Assembly (NCBI GenBank): GCA_030674155.1
Contig: CM060328.1
Span: 32,575,782-32,625,781, forward strand
DNA length: 50,000 nucleotides
Direction: 5' to 3'
Source of the DNA: Stramonita haemastoma
Taxonomy: Eukaryota; Mollusca; Gastropoda; Neogastropoda; Muricidae
Under the pieces are notes generated by a model. It saw only the letters and a program-made list of their open reading frames with translations. It was not told where the DNA came from and did no database searches. Below, in pieces: positions 22,662-34,744 of this stretch. Made by a program: the position numbers and the translations under genes. Position 1 is the first letter of the stretch, and every line of letters begins with the position of its first letter.

Positions 22662-22961
22662 GGGGACTGGATAGCTCAGTAGTCAGAGCACTCGCTTTCT
22701 CCAAGCTAAGGTTATTCAGCATCGAGCGTGGCTACCAAGTGGATGGGTGACTGTTTGCGTGCCTTCGTTTCAGCACAGTCCCCCCCAGTTCACCCAACTG
22801 TAAATAGGTACCTGCCCTCTTTAGGGTCAGGGAAGGTAAATCAGCGAGAGAGAGGAGATGGGTGCCGCCCTCAACATGCTGGCCCCTAGAGAAGCTGAGG
22901 TCCCTGATGCCTCGCTACCCTACGACCACATAGATTATGGGACACCTTTACGTCTTTACCT
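22662..22961 (+). mobile_element. SINE-C (tRNA/5S chimera), full copy
   Basis: The head GGGGACTGGATAGCTCAGTA carries an A box. The 5S-like part reads GTTATTCAGCATCGAGCGTG and CAAGTGGATGGGTGACTG. The body and the ATTATGGGACACCTTTACG end are clear. The head starts exactly at the edge of the adjacent SINE-B. Confidence 0.86.
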
Positions 22962-23308
22962 GTACGGGTGCATTACTTCTTGACAACCACAAATGAGTAC
23001 GTTTGTGCTGTCAACGTTGCGGACAATACCTGGTGCACCTGTCACCAAAACATGCTTCACCTGAAAAAAGTGTGTACAAGATGTTTATGCATGCCTTCAG
23101 GCATGTGATGTTGATGTGTTGTCTCATCGGAATAGCTTGCATAGGAATAGCATCGGATCTGATATCATATTCCAACGAACATTTCGTATTCAGACCTCAG
23201 CGGATGCCTGAACTCGCTGTTTGTTGTAGTTGTTGTTGTGTTTGATGTTGATGGGGTTCTTGTTCTTTGTTAAACACCCATTGACTACTTGGTGATTTAG
23301 ATCGTTGA
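22962..23308. other. Unique spacer between two SINE-C copies
   Basis: No repeat or supported gene; an 80-codon frame at 23003-23245 has no recognisable motif. Confidence 0.35.
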
Positions 23309-23610
23309 GGGGAGTGGGATAGCTAAGTGGTCAGAGCGATTGCTTTCCGCAAGTCAAAGTTAAGCAGCGTCGAGCGTGGTTACTAGTTGGATGGGTGACC
23401 GTTTGCGTGCCTTGGCTTCAGTGCAGTCCCCCAGTTCACCCAGCTGTAAATGGGTACCTGCCCTTTTTAGGGTCGGGGAAGGTAAAGCAGCGATGAAGAG
23501 GAGATGAACACTGCCCTCATTATGCTGGCCCCTGGAGAAGCTGTGGTATCTGACACCTCGCTTCCCTACGACCGTCTAGGTTATGGGGCACTTTAACCTT
23601 TACCTTACCT
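23309..23610 (+). mobile_element. SINE-C (tRNA/5S chimera), best-preserved 5S block
   Basis: The A box TAGCTAAGTGG is at 23320-23330. It is followed by a 5S-like block (23357-23410) reading AAGTTAAGCAGCGTCGAGCG, GTGGTTACTAGTTGG and ATGGGTGACCG. Animal 5S rRNA at this place (nt ~47-97) reads AGTTAAGCAACGTCGGGC, GGTTAGTACTTGG, ATGGGTGACCG. So the pol III 5S box A, intermediate element and box C are all represented. The SINE-C body and a TTATGGGGCACTTTAACC end follow. Confidence 0.9.
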
Positions 23611-23638
23611 TTTACAGACCTCCTCCAAGTAAATGTAA

Positions 23639-23869
23639 AGACATGAGCAGAAAGAGAATGGGGAAAAAAAGGTTTTAAACCATGTCCAGGAAATAAATTC
23701 TATAGCAGCTTTGATACACACAAATTGGCCTGCAGCCACCTTCCTGATGGATCGAAACTGTCCCACGAGAAAGATCTCCCCTTTGGCAAGCCTCGAAGCT
23801 CTAGCTGAGGAACAAGAAAAAAAAGGTAGTAGCTCTCCTACAACGGACAAAAAAATAGTTCCCTGTGGC
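23639..23869 (+). CDS. Possible orphan coding fragment, 77 codons, no start
   Basis: An open frame from just after a TAA (23636) to a TGA at 23870. It has balanced, non-repetitive composition (a WPAATFLMDRN stretch, a LASLEALAEEQEKKG helix-like segment), unlike other frames here. There is no ATG at its beginning, the upstream AG acceptor-like site at 23617 is not in frame, and the opposite strand is also open. I do not recognise the product. Chance openness is the simpler explanation. Confidence 0.12.
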
Positions 23870-23883
23870 TGATAACATTACCC

Positions 23884-24033
23884 ATGGCTGCCAAAGATTC
23901 TGTCAAAATCATTCCGGTAAAAACCGCAACAGGATGGACTCCAGCACAAAACATGGGTGACCCTACGCTCTCAAGACGGCAAATCCGGGGTCAGGAGTTC
24001 AGCTCTGAGCTCCGGGCAGTCTCTTCTCGGTGA
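23884..24033 (+). CDS. Possible 49-codon small ORF
   Basis: ATG at 23884 in a CCCATGG context, stop TGA at 24031. Predicted start is MAAKDSVKIIPVK and the end is basic and Ser-rich. It has no recognised domain and no supporting neighbour. It is noted because the context around the ATG is favourable and the sequence is less A/T-rich than the surroundings. Confidence 0.12.
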   Translation: MAAKDSVKIIPVKTATGWTPAQNMGDPTLSRRQIRGQEFSSELRAVSSR

Positions 24034-24189
24034 CTGACTGTACGTGACTGGCTCTATCCTCAGGGCAGCGCTGCCTTTCCGGATGACTGGCAAAAGATGG
24101 TCAACAAAGGTCGATGACTGTTTTGATTTATTTGTCTACATTGTCTACACGCCAGAAGCAAAACACACACAGGTAATTTGGATCTGTCT

Positions 24190-24294
24190 GACTCCCTCCC
24201 CCACCCACCCACCCGCTCACACACTCTCCCCCTCCCTCTCTCTCTCCCTCTTCCTCTCTCTTCTCTCTCTCCTCCTCCTTCTCTCCCTCTCTTC

Positions 24295-24330
<36 letters not shown>

Positions 24331-24362
24331 CTTCCTCTTCTTCCTTCCTCTCTCTCTCTCTC

Positions 24363-24411
<49 letters not shown>

Positions 24412-24445
24412 CACATACACACACATACATACACACACACACATA
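24190..24445. repeat. (CT)n-(CA)n compound array
   Basis: About 170 bp of CT/CCT is followed at 24371 by about 75 bp of CA. On the minus strand this is TG then AG, the same order as other compound arrays here. Open frames are artefacts. Confidence 0.97.
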
Positions 24446-25980
24446 TACGTTTTTTCTTGCCCGCGGGTATACTGGACCTAATATTGATTTCTGTCTTTCT
24501 TGTGAGAGATTTGTGAGAGAAAGGATGGATGTTGACCGAATGGGAAAAGGTAATTATGGGTAGGGATGGAGGTAGGAGGTGAGGCTAGGAAGGAAAGAAA
24601 GAAGAAAGAGAAGGAAGGAAGGAAATGATGGGAGGAAGGAAGATGAGGTTGGGAATTAAGAGTACTTTTTAGGTTGTAGACGTAAACAGTGAAATAAATC
24701 TAGCATTTAGGATAAAAGTACTGGTAATCGATACCTTTAATGTCGCTATTTCTAGTATTACTAAAAAGTCAAACGTTGCTTAGCTAAGACAAAACCACGT
24801 GTCAGAAGTTGCTTGTTTATATCTAACGTTGGTTTGTTTTTGTTTATTCCTTTTGCTTTTTCATTGCGTTACATCTCTCTCTCTCCCAGTGTGTGTGGGT
24901 TGGTGGTGTTTTGTGTTGGTGTGGTGGGTGGGGTGTGTGGCATGTGTATGTGTTGTGTATGTGGTGTGTGGGGGGTGGGGTGCGTGTGTGTTTAGCTGTG
25001 TTTAAAAAAAATAAACTATAATCTCAGCTACCCACAAATACTTTGTAATCAACACCCATAACAATAATTGCACCGATTAAAAACAACAACAACAACAACA
25101 ACAACAGTGGCGGTGGCATCTGTAGCAGTAGCATAAAAACACAACAATATAAACAACATAGCAGCAACAGTACCAGTAACTGGAACAGTGGCAACAGTAA
25201 GCAGCAATTTTCCTTTCGTTTTTTTCCTATCCAATTATGTAAGTTTTCTTTTAAAGTATCGGGTAATTAGAACATTTGATACGCTAAATCTAAGGTACAT
25301 ATGGTAAAAAGGTACGAGTGATTGCGAGACGTACTGCACTGGCAAAGCCGTTGGTTTATGATGCCTATTGTCTACATCTAGGTAAATATTGACAGAGACT
25401 GTGGGACTAACATCATAACAAAATACATCTTTTCCACGTTTGTGAACAAAGTAGGGTGCATACGTGCAAGCACTGAGGTACATACAGACAAAGTGGTACA
25501 CATCTATGAACATACATGCTAGTACATGGGCAAGCACACTTAACACGCAAGAGCTCGTTTATAAATAACTGTATTCCTTAAGATAATCTAAGGCATAAGT
25601 ATTTAGACCCTATAGATCAACCATATACACATCCACTAAATATAATACGGTTGTGTTCCAGCTATTTGCAATTTGAGTGTATATCTTTTCAATAAATTAA
25701 AACTAAGGCACAATTTTAAGGAGTACTTGGGGAAAATAATGACAAGTCAAATATGATTACTCAAAGGAGTTCATTTGTCCTATACATTAAGAAGGACCCA
25801 TTCCACATTTTTTATGTCTTGGTAGTCGCTACACAGGTTATAAAGTAATTTTCGTATTTGTTTTATTTTGCTTTCATTTGCTTTGCCACGCTTTGTTTGA
25901 TCCTATTTTAAGGGTTGGAGGCCTGGAGAATAAAATGTATTGTTTGCGTTTTTGTTCAAACACACGGCGTATACGCATAA
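24446..25980. other. Mostly unique spacer with minor simple repeats
   Basis: It contains GGAA-rich sequence (24590-24650), a G/T-rich tract with several G runs (24890-24985), (AAC)n at 25085-25107 and imperfect CAACAG-type repeats to 25207. The 103-codon minus frame at 25235-25546 has no recognised domain. No gene is supported. Confidence 0.5.
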
Positions 25981-25984
25981 CACA

Positions 25985-26662
<678 letters not shown>

Positions 26663-26663
26663 T

Positions 26664-26973
26664 GTAAGGTGTCCCGTAACCTAGGCGGTAGTAGGGAGCA
26701 GGCATTTAGAACCTCAGTTTTTCTGGGGCCAGCATATTGAGGGAGACGCCAATCTCCTCTCCCTCGCTACTTTACCTTCCCTGACCCTAAAGAGGGCAGG
26801 TACCCTTTTACAGCTGGGTGAACTGGAGGGGGGGGGGGGGGGGGGGGGGGTAGGGACTGTACTGAGGCTAAGCTGCGCAAACAGTCACCCATCCAACTGG
26901 TAACCACGCTCGACGCTGCTTAACTTGACATGGGGAAAGCAAGCGCTCTGACCACTTAGCCACCTTGCCCCTC
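26664..26973 (-). mobile_element. SINE-C (tRNA/5S chimera) with G-run expansion
   Basis: Minus strand: a GGCAAGGTGGCTAAGTGGTC head, the 5S-like GTTAAGCAGCGTCGAGCGTG and TGGATGGGTGACTG, then the body. A short C run present in the other copies has expanded here to a G run of more than 20 on the plus strand (26827-26850). The family end (complement of GGTGTCCCGTAACC) is at 26667. Confidence 0.86.
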
Positions 26974-27227
26974 ATATCAAATTTGGATTATGGTGGTAAA
27001 ACTAGGGAAATGTGTTGTGCTGTGTTGTATGATTATTGTCATTTCATTGGACCGTTCTTTCATTCTATCATTTTCTCTCATTTTCCATAACAAAAAAGCA
27101 AGGCAATTCATGGAATTCTGTTCTATCCAGCTCCTGAGCAGATACCGGTAGAATCACACCAGAGCATAATTATAATCAAGAGTAACTGAGTTAAGGGACT
27201 ATTAACTGAATCATGATATCTAGAGAG

Positions 27228-27239
27228 AAGGAAAGAGAG

Positions 27240-27323
<84 letters not shown>

Positions 27324-27391
27324 CAGAGACAGAGACAGAGAGACTGAGACAGAGAAACAGAGAGAGACGCACACACACACGCACGCGCGCG

Positions 27392-27474
<83 letters not shown>

Positions 27475-27490
27475 CACACACACACACACG
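27228..27490. repeat. (GA)n-(CAGA)n-(CA)n compound array
   Basis: About 70 bp of GA, then a (CAGAGA)n section, then CACACGCACGCGCGCGCGCG and about 100 bp of CA. Long frames on the minus strand are repeat translation. Confidence 0.97.
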
Positions 27491-27562
27491 TACAAACTGG
27501 GGGAGAGAGATATATTCGTATCTACTTCGAAGTTGTGCATTGCACCTGACTTCGATATTTTT

Positions 27563-27742
27563 TTCTTATTATTCTTTTATTTCAAGGATAATGGAATAAG
27601 CGCTCAAGTGCTTTTTTACATCCAATCCCCGTGTGTATGCAGTTTGGTCAATTCTGTTATCCATGCCCACTGGCACACAATGGCCTACTCTTTCAGAAAG
27701 CAGAACAGGTTTTAATGTGTGTGCAAGTTGTTCTGCGTAACA
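27563..27742 (-). mobile_element. SINE-A, 5'-truncated copy
   Basis: The complement of the tail (TTATTTCAAGGATAATGGAA) is at the left and the central AGAACAACTTGCACACACAT at the right. The head and the first half of the central domain are missing. Confidence 0.75.
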
Positions 27743-27825
27743 TTAGGTGTTTAGAATACTGTTTATCATACTACACGTGTCATCAAACCATCGAAAGCAC
27801 GTGTACAGTGTCCATGTATTTTCTT

Positions 27826-28137
27826 TTTAGTCCTTCGGATGTGACTATAAACTGTGGCCCTGTCTGCAAAAGCACGCAGAGCATCTTGCGCACACGTTTA
27901 CTCCTATTCCGCTTATTATTATTATTATTTTTAAAATTCTTTTATTCGAGGATAATAGAATAAGTACTCATGTGCTTATTTTTTTTTTTACATCCAGTCC
28001 CCGTAAGAATAGGTCATTGTGTGCTGGTGGGAACAGATGACAAGATTGACAAAAATGCATACACACGGGGACTGGATGCAAAAAAGCACACGAGTGCTTA
28101 TTCCAAAATCCTCGAAATAAAAAGAATAAATAAATAA
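27826..28137 (+). mobile_element. SINE-A copy split by an inverted SINE-A tail
   Basis: Plus-strand SINE-A sequence runs TTAGTCCTTCGGATGTGACT to TATTCCGCTT at 27914 and resumes at 28003 with GTAAGAATAGGTCATTGTG. In an intact copy those two parts are nearly adjacent. The tail (CACACGGGGACTGGATGCAA, CTCGAAATAAAAAGAATAAA) is complete; the tRNA-like head is absent. Confidence 0.8.
27915..28002 (-). mobile_element. Nested SINE-A tail inserted in another SINE-A
   Basis: The complement of the last ~70 nt of SINE-A (TTCTTTTATTCGAGGATAAT, then TTTTTACATCCAGTCCCC) with an (ATT)n extension lies inside the plus-strand copy. It is a later, strongly 5'-truncated insertion, or a local inversion of a duplicated tail. 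Confidence 0.72.
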
Positions 28138-28139
28138 CC

Positions 28140-29098
<959 letters not shown>

Positions 29099-29419
29099 TA
29101 AAGTGGTCTTAGCAGAGCTCTGATTAGAACGCATTGTAAACAAGTTTTGGTAAGTCGTTTATATATATTTTTAATCTAGTTTTGATAGGAAAAGATCACA
29201 GACCCCCTTCCCCCCCTCCCCAGCATAATCACTAGCATCATTGTTGTCTTCGTCTTGGTAGTCGTCGTACTTGTAGCGACAGCTATTGTCATCATAATGA
29301 TTGATTAAAAGAATTGTGATGCTACCTATCAGACGTAGCAATGGCAATGATGATAATAACAATAGTGGTGATATGATGTTGATGAAGATTATAATGACAA
29401 CGAAAAAAAATACACATAA

Positions 29420-29529
29420 AAATCGAAGAAGAAGAAGAAGAAGAAGAAGAAGAAGAAGAAGAAGAAGAAGAAGAAGAAGAAAAAGAAAGGAGGAAGAGGA
29501 GGAGGAGGAAGAGGTTAAGGATGATAATA

Positions 29530-29622
<93 letters not shown>
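29420..29622. repeat. (GAA)n-(GGA)n-(GAT)n trinucleotide array
   Basis: GAA triplets (29426-29485), a mixed GGA block, then about 100 bp of GAT. Poly-Asp, poly-Met, poly-Arg and poly-Ser frames are translations of the array. The polypurine GAA part is of the kind that can form triplexes. Confidence 0.97.
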
Positions 29623-29624
<2 letters not shown>

Positions 29625-30018
29625 AAACAACTTAACAATAACAAAAATAACTACATTAGCAAGCAAATTCCTCCTACACAGGCGCTCCAGCTTGAAACTG
29701 AAAACACGTAAACAATCAAGCAATCCCACAAACAAACCTAGCCAAAATCAAAAACTCAATAAACGAACGAACATCTTTTTGCAGTGTGGGGTATATGGCA
29801 CATCAAACAAATGAATCAAACCCAATCAGACTAGCAAACAAGGTCACATTTTTTGCAATGTCATGGCCAATAACAGATAATACAGACAGAGGAGCAACAG
29901 ACCTTCCCCACAGGAATTAGGATTTAAGCAGCACACGGTCTCACAGTTCTCCACATTTGATCAATATTAGCTATTGAAATCAATTCCCCCCCAAAAAACA
30001 TAGCTAATGGTTGATTAA
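29623..30018. other. A-rich unique spacer
   Basis: No feature recognised. Confidence 0.4.
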
Positions 30019-30019
30019 A

Positions 30020-30262
30020 GGGGACGGTATAGCCAAGTGGCAAATTTGACGACCTGGGTTCGATTCCCGTTTGAGGGTTGTTTTTTTTTTCCCTGGTGTT
30101 AATACCAGTGCTGAATCCACTCTCTCCAAAATGTCCTTCGGTTGAAACAATAAAGCGAGGCCCCGTTTGCAAACGCACTTAGAACATCTTGCGCACACGT
30201 TAAATTCTGTTCCACTATGTGTAAGAGTAGACCATAGTGTGCAGGTGGAAACGGATGACAAG
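30020..30262 (+). mobile_element. SINE-A, 3'-truncated copy
   Basis: The GGGGACGGTATAGCCAAGTG head has an A box, but about 16 nt are missing between the A box and the GGGTTCGATTCCCG B box compared with the copy at 21.3 kb. The central domain is present and the tail absent. Confidence 0.8.
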
Positions 30263-31310
30263 CCTGTCCACTTAACTATGGCAACCACTTTACGAAAACA
30301 AGTACGTCATCAAAAAATAACTTTACGATCGGTCTCACAATGAGTCCACATTATAATGAAGGAGACAAAGTGTATGTTCTAGTGATTTTCAGAATGCCCA
30401 CAAATCAATAAGAAAAAATAAAACAAACATATAGACTGATAAACTGAGTGATAGAGAGCGCATGCACAAGAAAGTTGCAGATTCAAACAGTCATCAAGCT
30501 TTTCAGTTCATTTTTTTTCCCAAGCCCATAATTATATCAGCTAGCCAGGAACCCATTCCCTGTGAGTCAATGCTGCTCTGCCTTGTCGTTAACTCATGCT
30601 TCTTTGGATGGATTGGCAATAATTTTCAGAGAGGACTTGCCCTAACTTACTGCTGTTCTAGGGGTAGGCCACTCCTCAGGGTATATCCCGCATAGCCAGT
30701 AAAGAGGTTACGAGATGCAAATCCAATTTGACTATGTCTACACTCTTGAGTTGCAAACATAATCAATAATTATGTCGTATCTCTTGGAAATAGTGTGGCT
30801 TTTCATCGATGGAAAAAGGGAATAATGTTTGTTATTTTGTTAAATCGTCTTTTTGTTTTTGTTTTTTGTGTTTTTTTCGGGGTGTGTGTGTGTGTGGTGG
30901 GGGGGGGGGGGGGGGGGCAATATAGAGATCTTTAGGCACCATACATAAAAGATAATGATATAATTCAGCATGATTGAAGCATTTAACTTGTTTATATACT
31001 GCTCAGTTTCTTTTGTGATTTTCATCTCTTTTTTGCATTATAAAATATTAGAACTCCATCTAAACCATTGACCTTGTTTAACTAAAAGGAACTTTTGAGG
31101 TTCGGAGCCAATATTCATAAAACATTTTTCTTTAACATTTGATAGCAGTATAAGTGGCAAGTGATATTTTGTACACCCTGACTGAAGCAGGTAGAGGCTG
31201 AGTGCCTGTACATAGCGAGTCACACCACCCAATGTACTGATGTGAATAACGCAAAAGTGACCAGTATGTAACCAGGTAAAAACAAGTCTGACAAAACACC
31301 CACACATGAA
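30263..31310. other. Unique spacer with (GT)n-G run
   Basis: 30882-30917 is a short GT tract followed by a G run of about 20. The 77-codon frame at 30462-30695 has no domain. No gene is supported. Confidence 0.45.
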
Positions 31311-31600
31311 AAGGTAAAGGTATCCCATGACCTGTGTGGTCATAGGGGAGCGAGGCATCAGAGACCTCAGCTTCTCTAGGGGCCAGCATGTTGAGGGCTG
31401 CGCCCATCTCCTCTCCCTTGTTGCTTTACCTTCCCTGACCCTAAAGAGGGCAGGTACCCATTTACAGCTGAGTGAACTGGGGGAAGTGTACGGTAGCCAA
31501 GGCGCGCAAACGGCCACGCACCCAGTTGGCAACCACGCTCGACGCTGCTTAACTTGGCTGAGGGAAGGCGAGCGCTCTGGCCACTGAGCTGTCCCGTCCC
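31311..31600 (-). mobile_element. SINE-C (tRNA/5S chimera), full copy
   Basis: Minus strand: GGGACGGGACAGCTCAGTGG head with an A box, the 5S-like GTTAAGCAGCGTCGAGCGTG with a box C changed to TGGGTGCGTGGCCG, then the body ending at the GGTCATGGGATACCTTTACC complement. The 115- and 164-codon frames crossing it are incidental. Confidence 0.87.
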
Positions 31601-31733
31601 ATCACACACGAAACCCTTCTTTAAAACAATAATATGAATGAAACATATTAAGTCAATGTTTGTCAAAAGAAATAATTTTATGCAAAACGCTACCTCACAC
31701 ATTCCGACTTGCATAGTATACATTATACCAAAG

Positions 31734-32350
<617 letters not shown>

Positions 32351-32459
32351 TTTTTTAAATCGACATGATAGTTGAAAGCCCCATAAGGTACCTAAGTTTA
32401 ACATTTTGAAATCATGTTCAAGTATATGTGGATAAGTAAGTCCAAAGACTAGGCTAATA

Positions 32460-32460
<1 letters not shown>

Positions 32461-32502
<42 letters not shown>

Positions 32503-32578
32503 TTATCTATTTATATATATGTGTGTGTGTGTGTATATATGCGTGTGACTGTGTGTATGTGTGTGTTTGTGTGTATGA
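32461..32578. repeat. (AT)n-(GT)n array
   Basis: About 60 bp of AT is followed by irregular GTGTGT/GTATGT. Confidence 0.9.
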
Positions 32579-32802
32579 GGGGAAAAACAAGCAAAGTAGG
32601 CATAAAAGGGAAAAAAACTACACATATAGAAAACAACCATATAAAAACCTTTCAACACAAAACGCAACAGAAAAACACCTCTTTGTATTTAAATGGTAAG
32701 AATACAGTTTCAATCCAACATAAGAACCAAACATTCCTCTCCATATTAAGTCTAGGATAGCATATGTGAAGGTGGAAGATGGAAAGAAAATGAACGGAAA
32801 GG

Positions 32803-33027
<225 letters not shown>

Positions 33028-33399
33028 TGAATGAATGAATGAACATTTTGAATGAACATTTTTATTGAGGGAAAAGATTAAGCACAATGGTGGCTTGTTT
33101 TCATCCAGCCCTCTTTAAAAAAAAAAAAAAAAAAAAAAGTGAATCGATCAACCAATCAATCCAAATGCATAATTCAAGTATAAAGCTATGAAAATCAAAA
33201 TTTGGTGAATAAATCAACCAATCGTAAGATTTGAGCATAAAGCTATAACATTTGAAAAGAGAGAGAGGGAGGGAGTGAGAGGAAAAAGGTGCGGGCTGTT
33301 ATTATCTTTTTCAGCTCCTGAAGAGGGTAAGAAGAAATGGACAAAAAAAAGAGAAAAATAGAATAGAGGGAAAGAGGGAGAGGAGGAGTAAGAGGAGGG

Positions 33400-33830
<431 letters not shown>

Positions 33831-34084
33831 GGAAAAAAATAGAACAGACAGGGAGACAGTAGAACAGGCAGAGAGATAGGCAGGAAGACAGAGAGACAAA
33901 AGACAACCCTGGAGCGAGAGGGGTGTAGAGAGGGGAGGGTGGTGGTAGGGAAAGAGAAGGAGGGAGAATAAAGAGGGGACACAAGTACTGGGGGGTGGTG
34001 ATTAAGAGTTGACATAATACTTACACATGATTGAAATTACATGATACTAGTTATTAATGGTGTTGCAAATGGAAATCAATTTCA

Positions 34085-34744
34085 TCAAAATAGTGATATA
34101 TTGTCCATAAGATGTACGTGATAAACTTTTTTAAAAACAGAAACACTGCAAGCTTTGTGAAGGTTGAGGGTTGATATCTCATTCCATAGTGTACCACCAG
34201 AATATGTGAGAGTGGATTTAAATAAGTCAATTCTTGGAAGTGGCACCATTATCTTATTGGCATGACGATTGACATTGATTGTGAATCTGTTTTGAAGCAA
34301 GGGGGGAGCTAAACCGGACATGATTTTATACATAAACACTGCCTTATTATGCTTAAGCTTGGATCTTAATGGAAGAATGTCAAGTGCTTTATAGTCAGGA
34401 ATGGTTAATGATGAAGATTGTAAGAGAACAAGTTTTAGAGCTCGTCTATGCACACTGAACAATGGCTTGAGAACATTTGCGCTAGCCGAATTCCAAATCG
34501 TTGAAGCATAACTCATATGGGATATAATATATGCATTGAAAAACATTTTCCTAGCGTTTAGGTCTAAGAAATGCTTTATTTTAGATAACTGGTGTACACA
34601 TTTTGATACTTTTTTGCATAATGCAGAGATGTGGTACATCCAAGAAAGGTTATTGTCAATTGTAATTCCAAGAATTTTGTGATGGTCTACTTCATCAATT
34701 TTGTTGTTATTAATATAGATAACCGTAGAATTGTTTGAAAGTTT
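34085..34744 (-). pseudogene. LINE C-terminal region after the RT domain
   Basis: The open part runs from about 34744 to a TAA/TAG-type stop at 34085 in a frame different from the RT frame. It includes the ILGITIDNNLSW motif typical of the thumb/post-RT region of Jockey-superfamily elements and a later TLTYSGGTLWNEI segment. It continues the RT protein if one base in a short A run near 34742-34746 is compensated. The final residues are MDNISLF. Confidence 0.82.

Noticed and set aside
23357..23410. A genuine 5S rRNA gene fragment
   Set aside because: Only the internal-promoter part resembles 5S, and it is embedded at the same position in eight SINE-C copies.
29171..29735. Poly-Asp, poly-Ser, poly-Met and poly-Ile frames
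   Set aside because: All arise from the GAA/GGA/GAT trinucleotide array.
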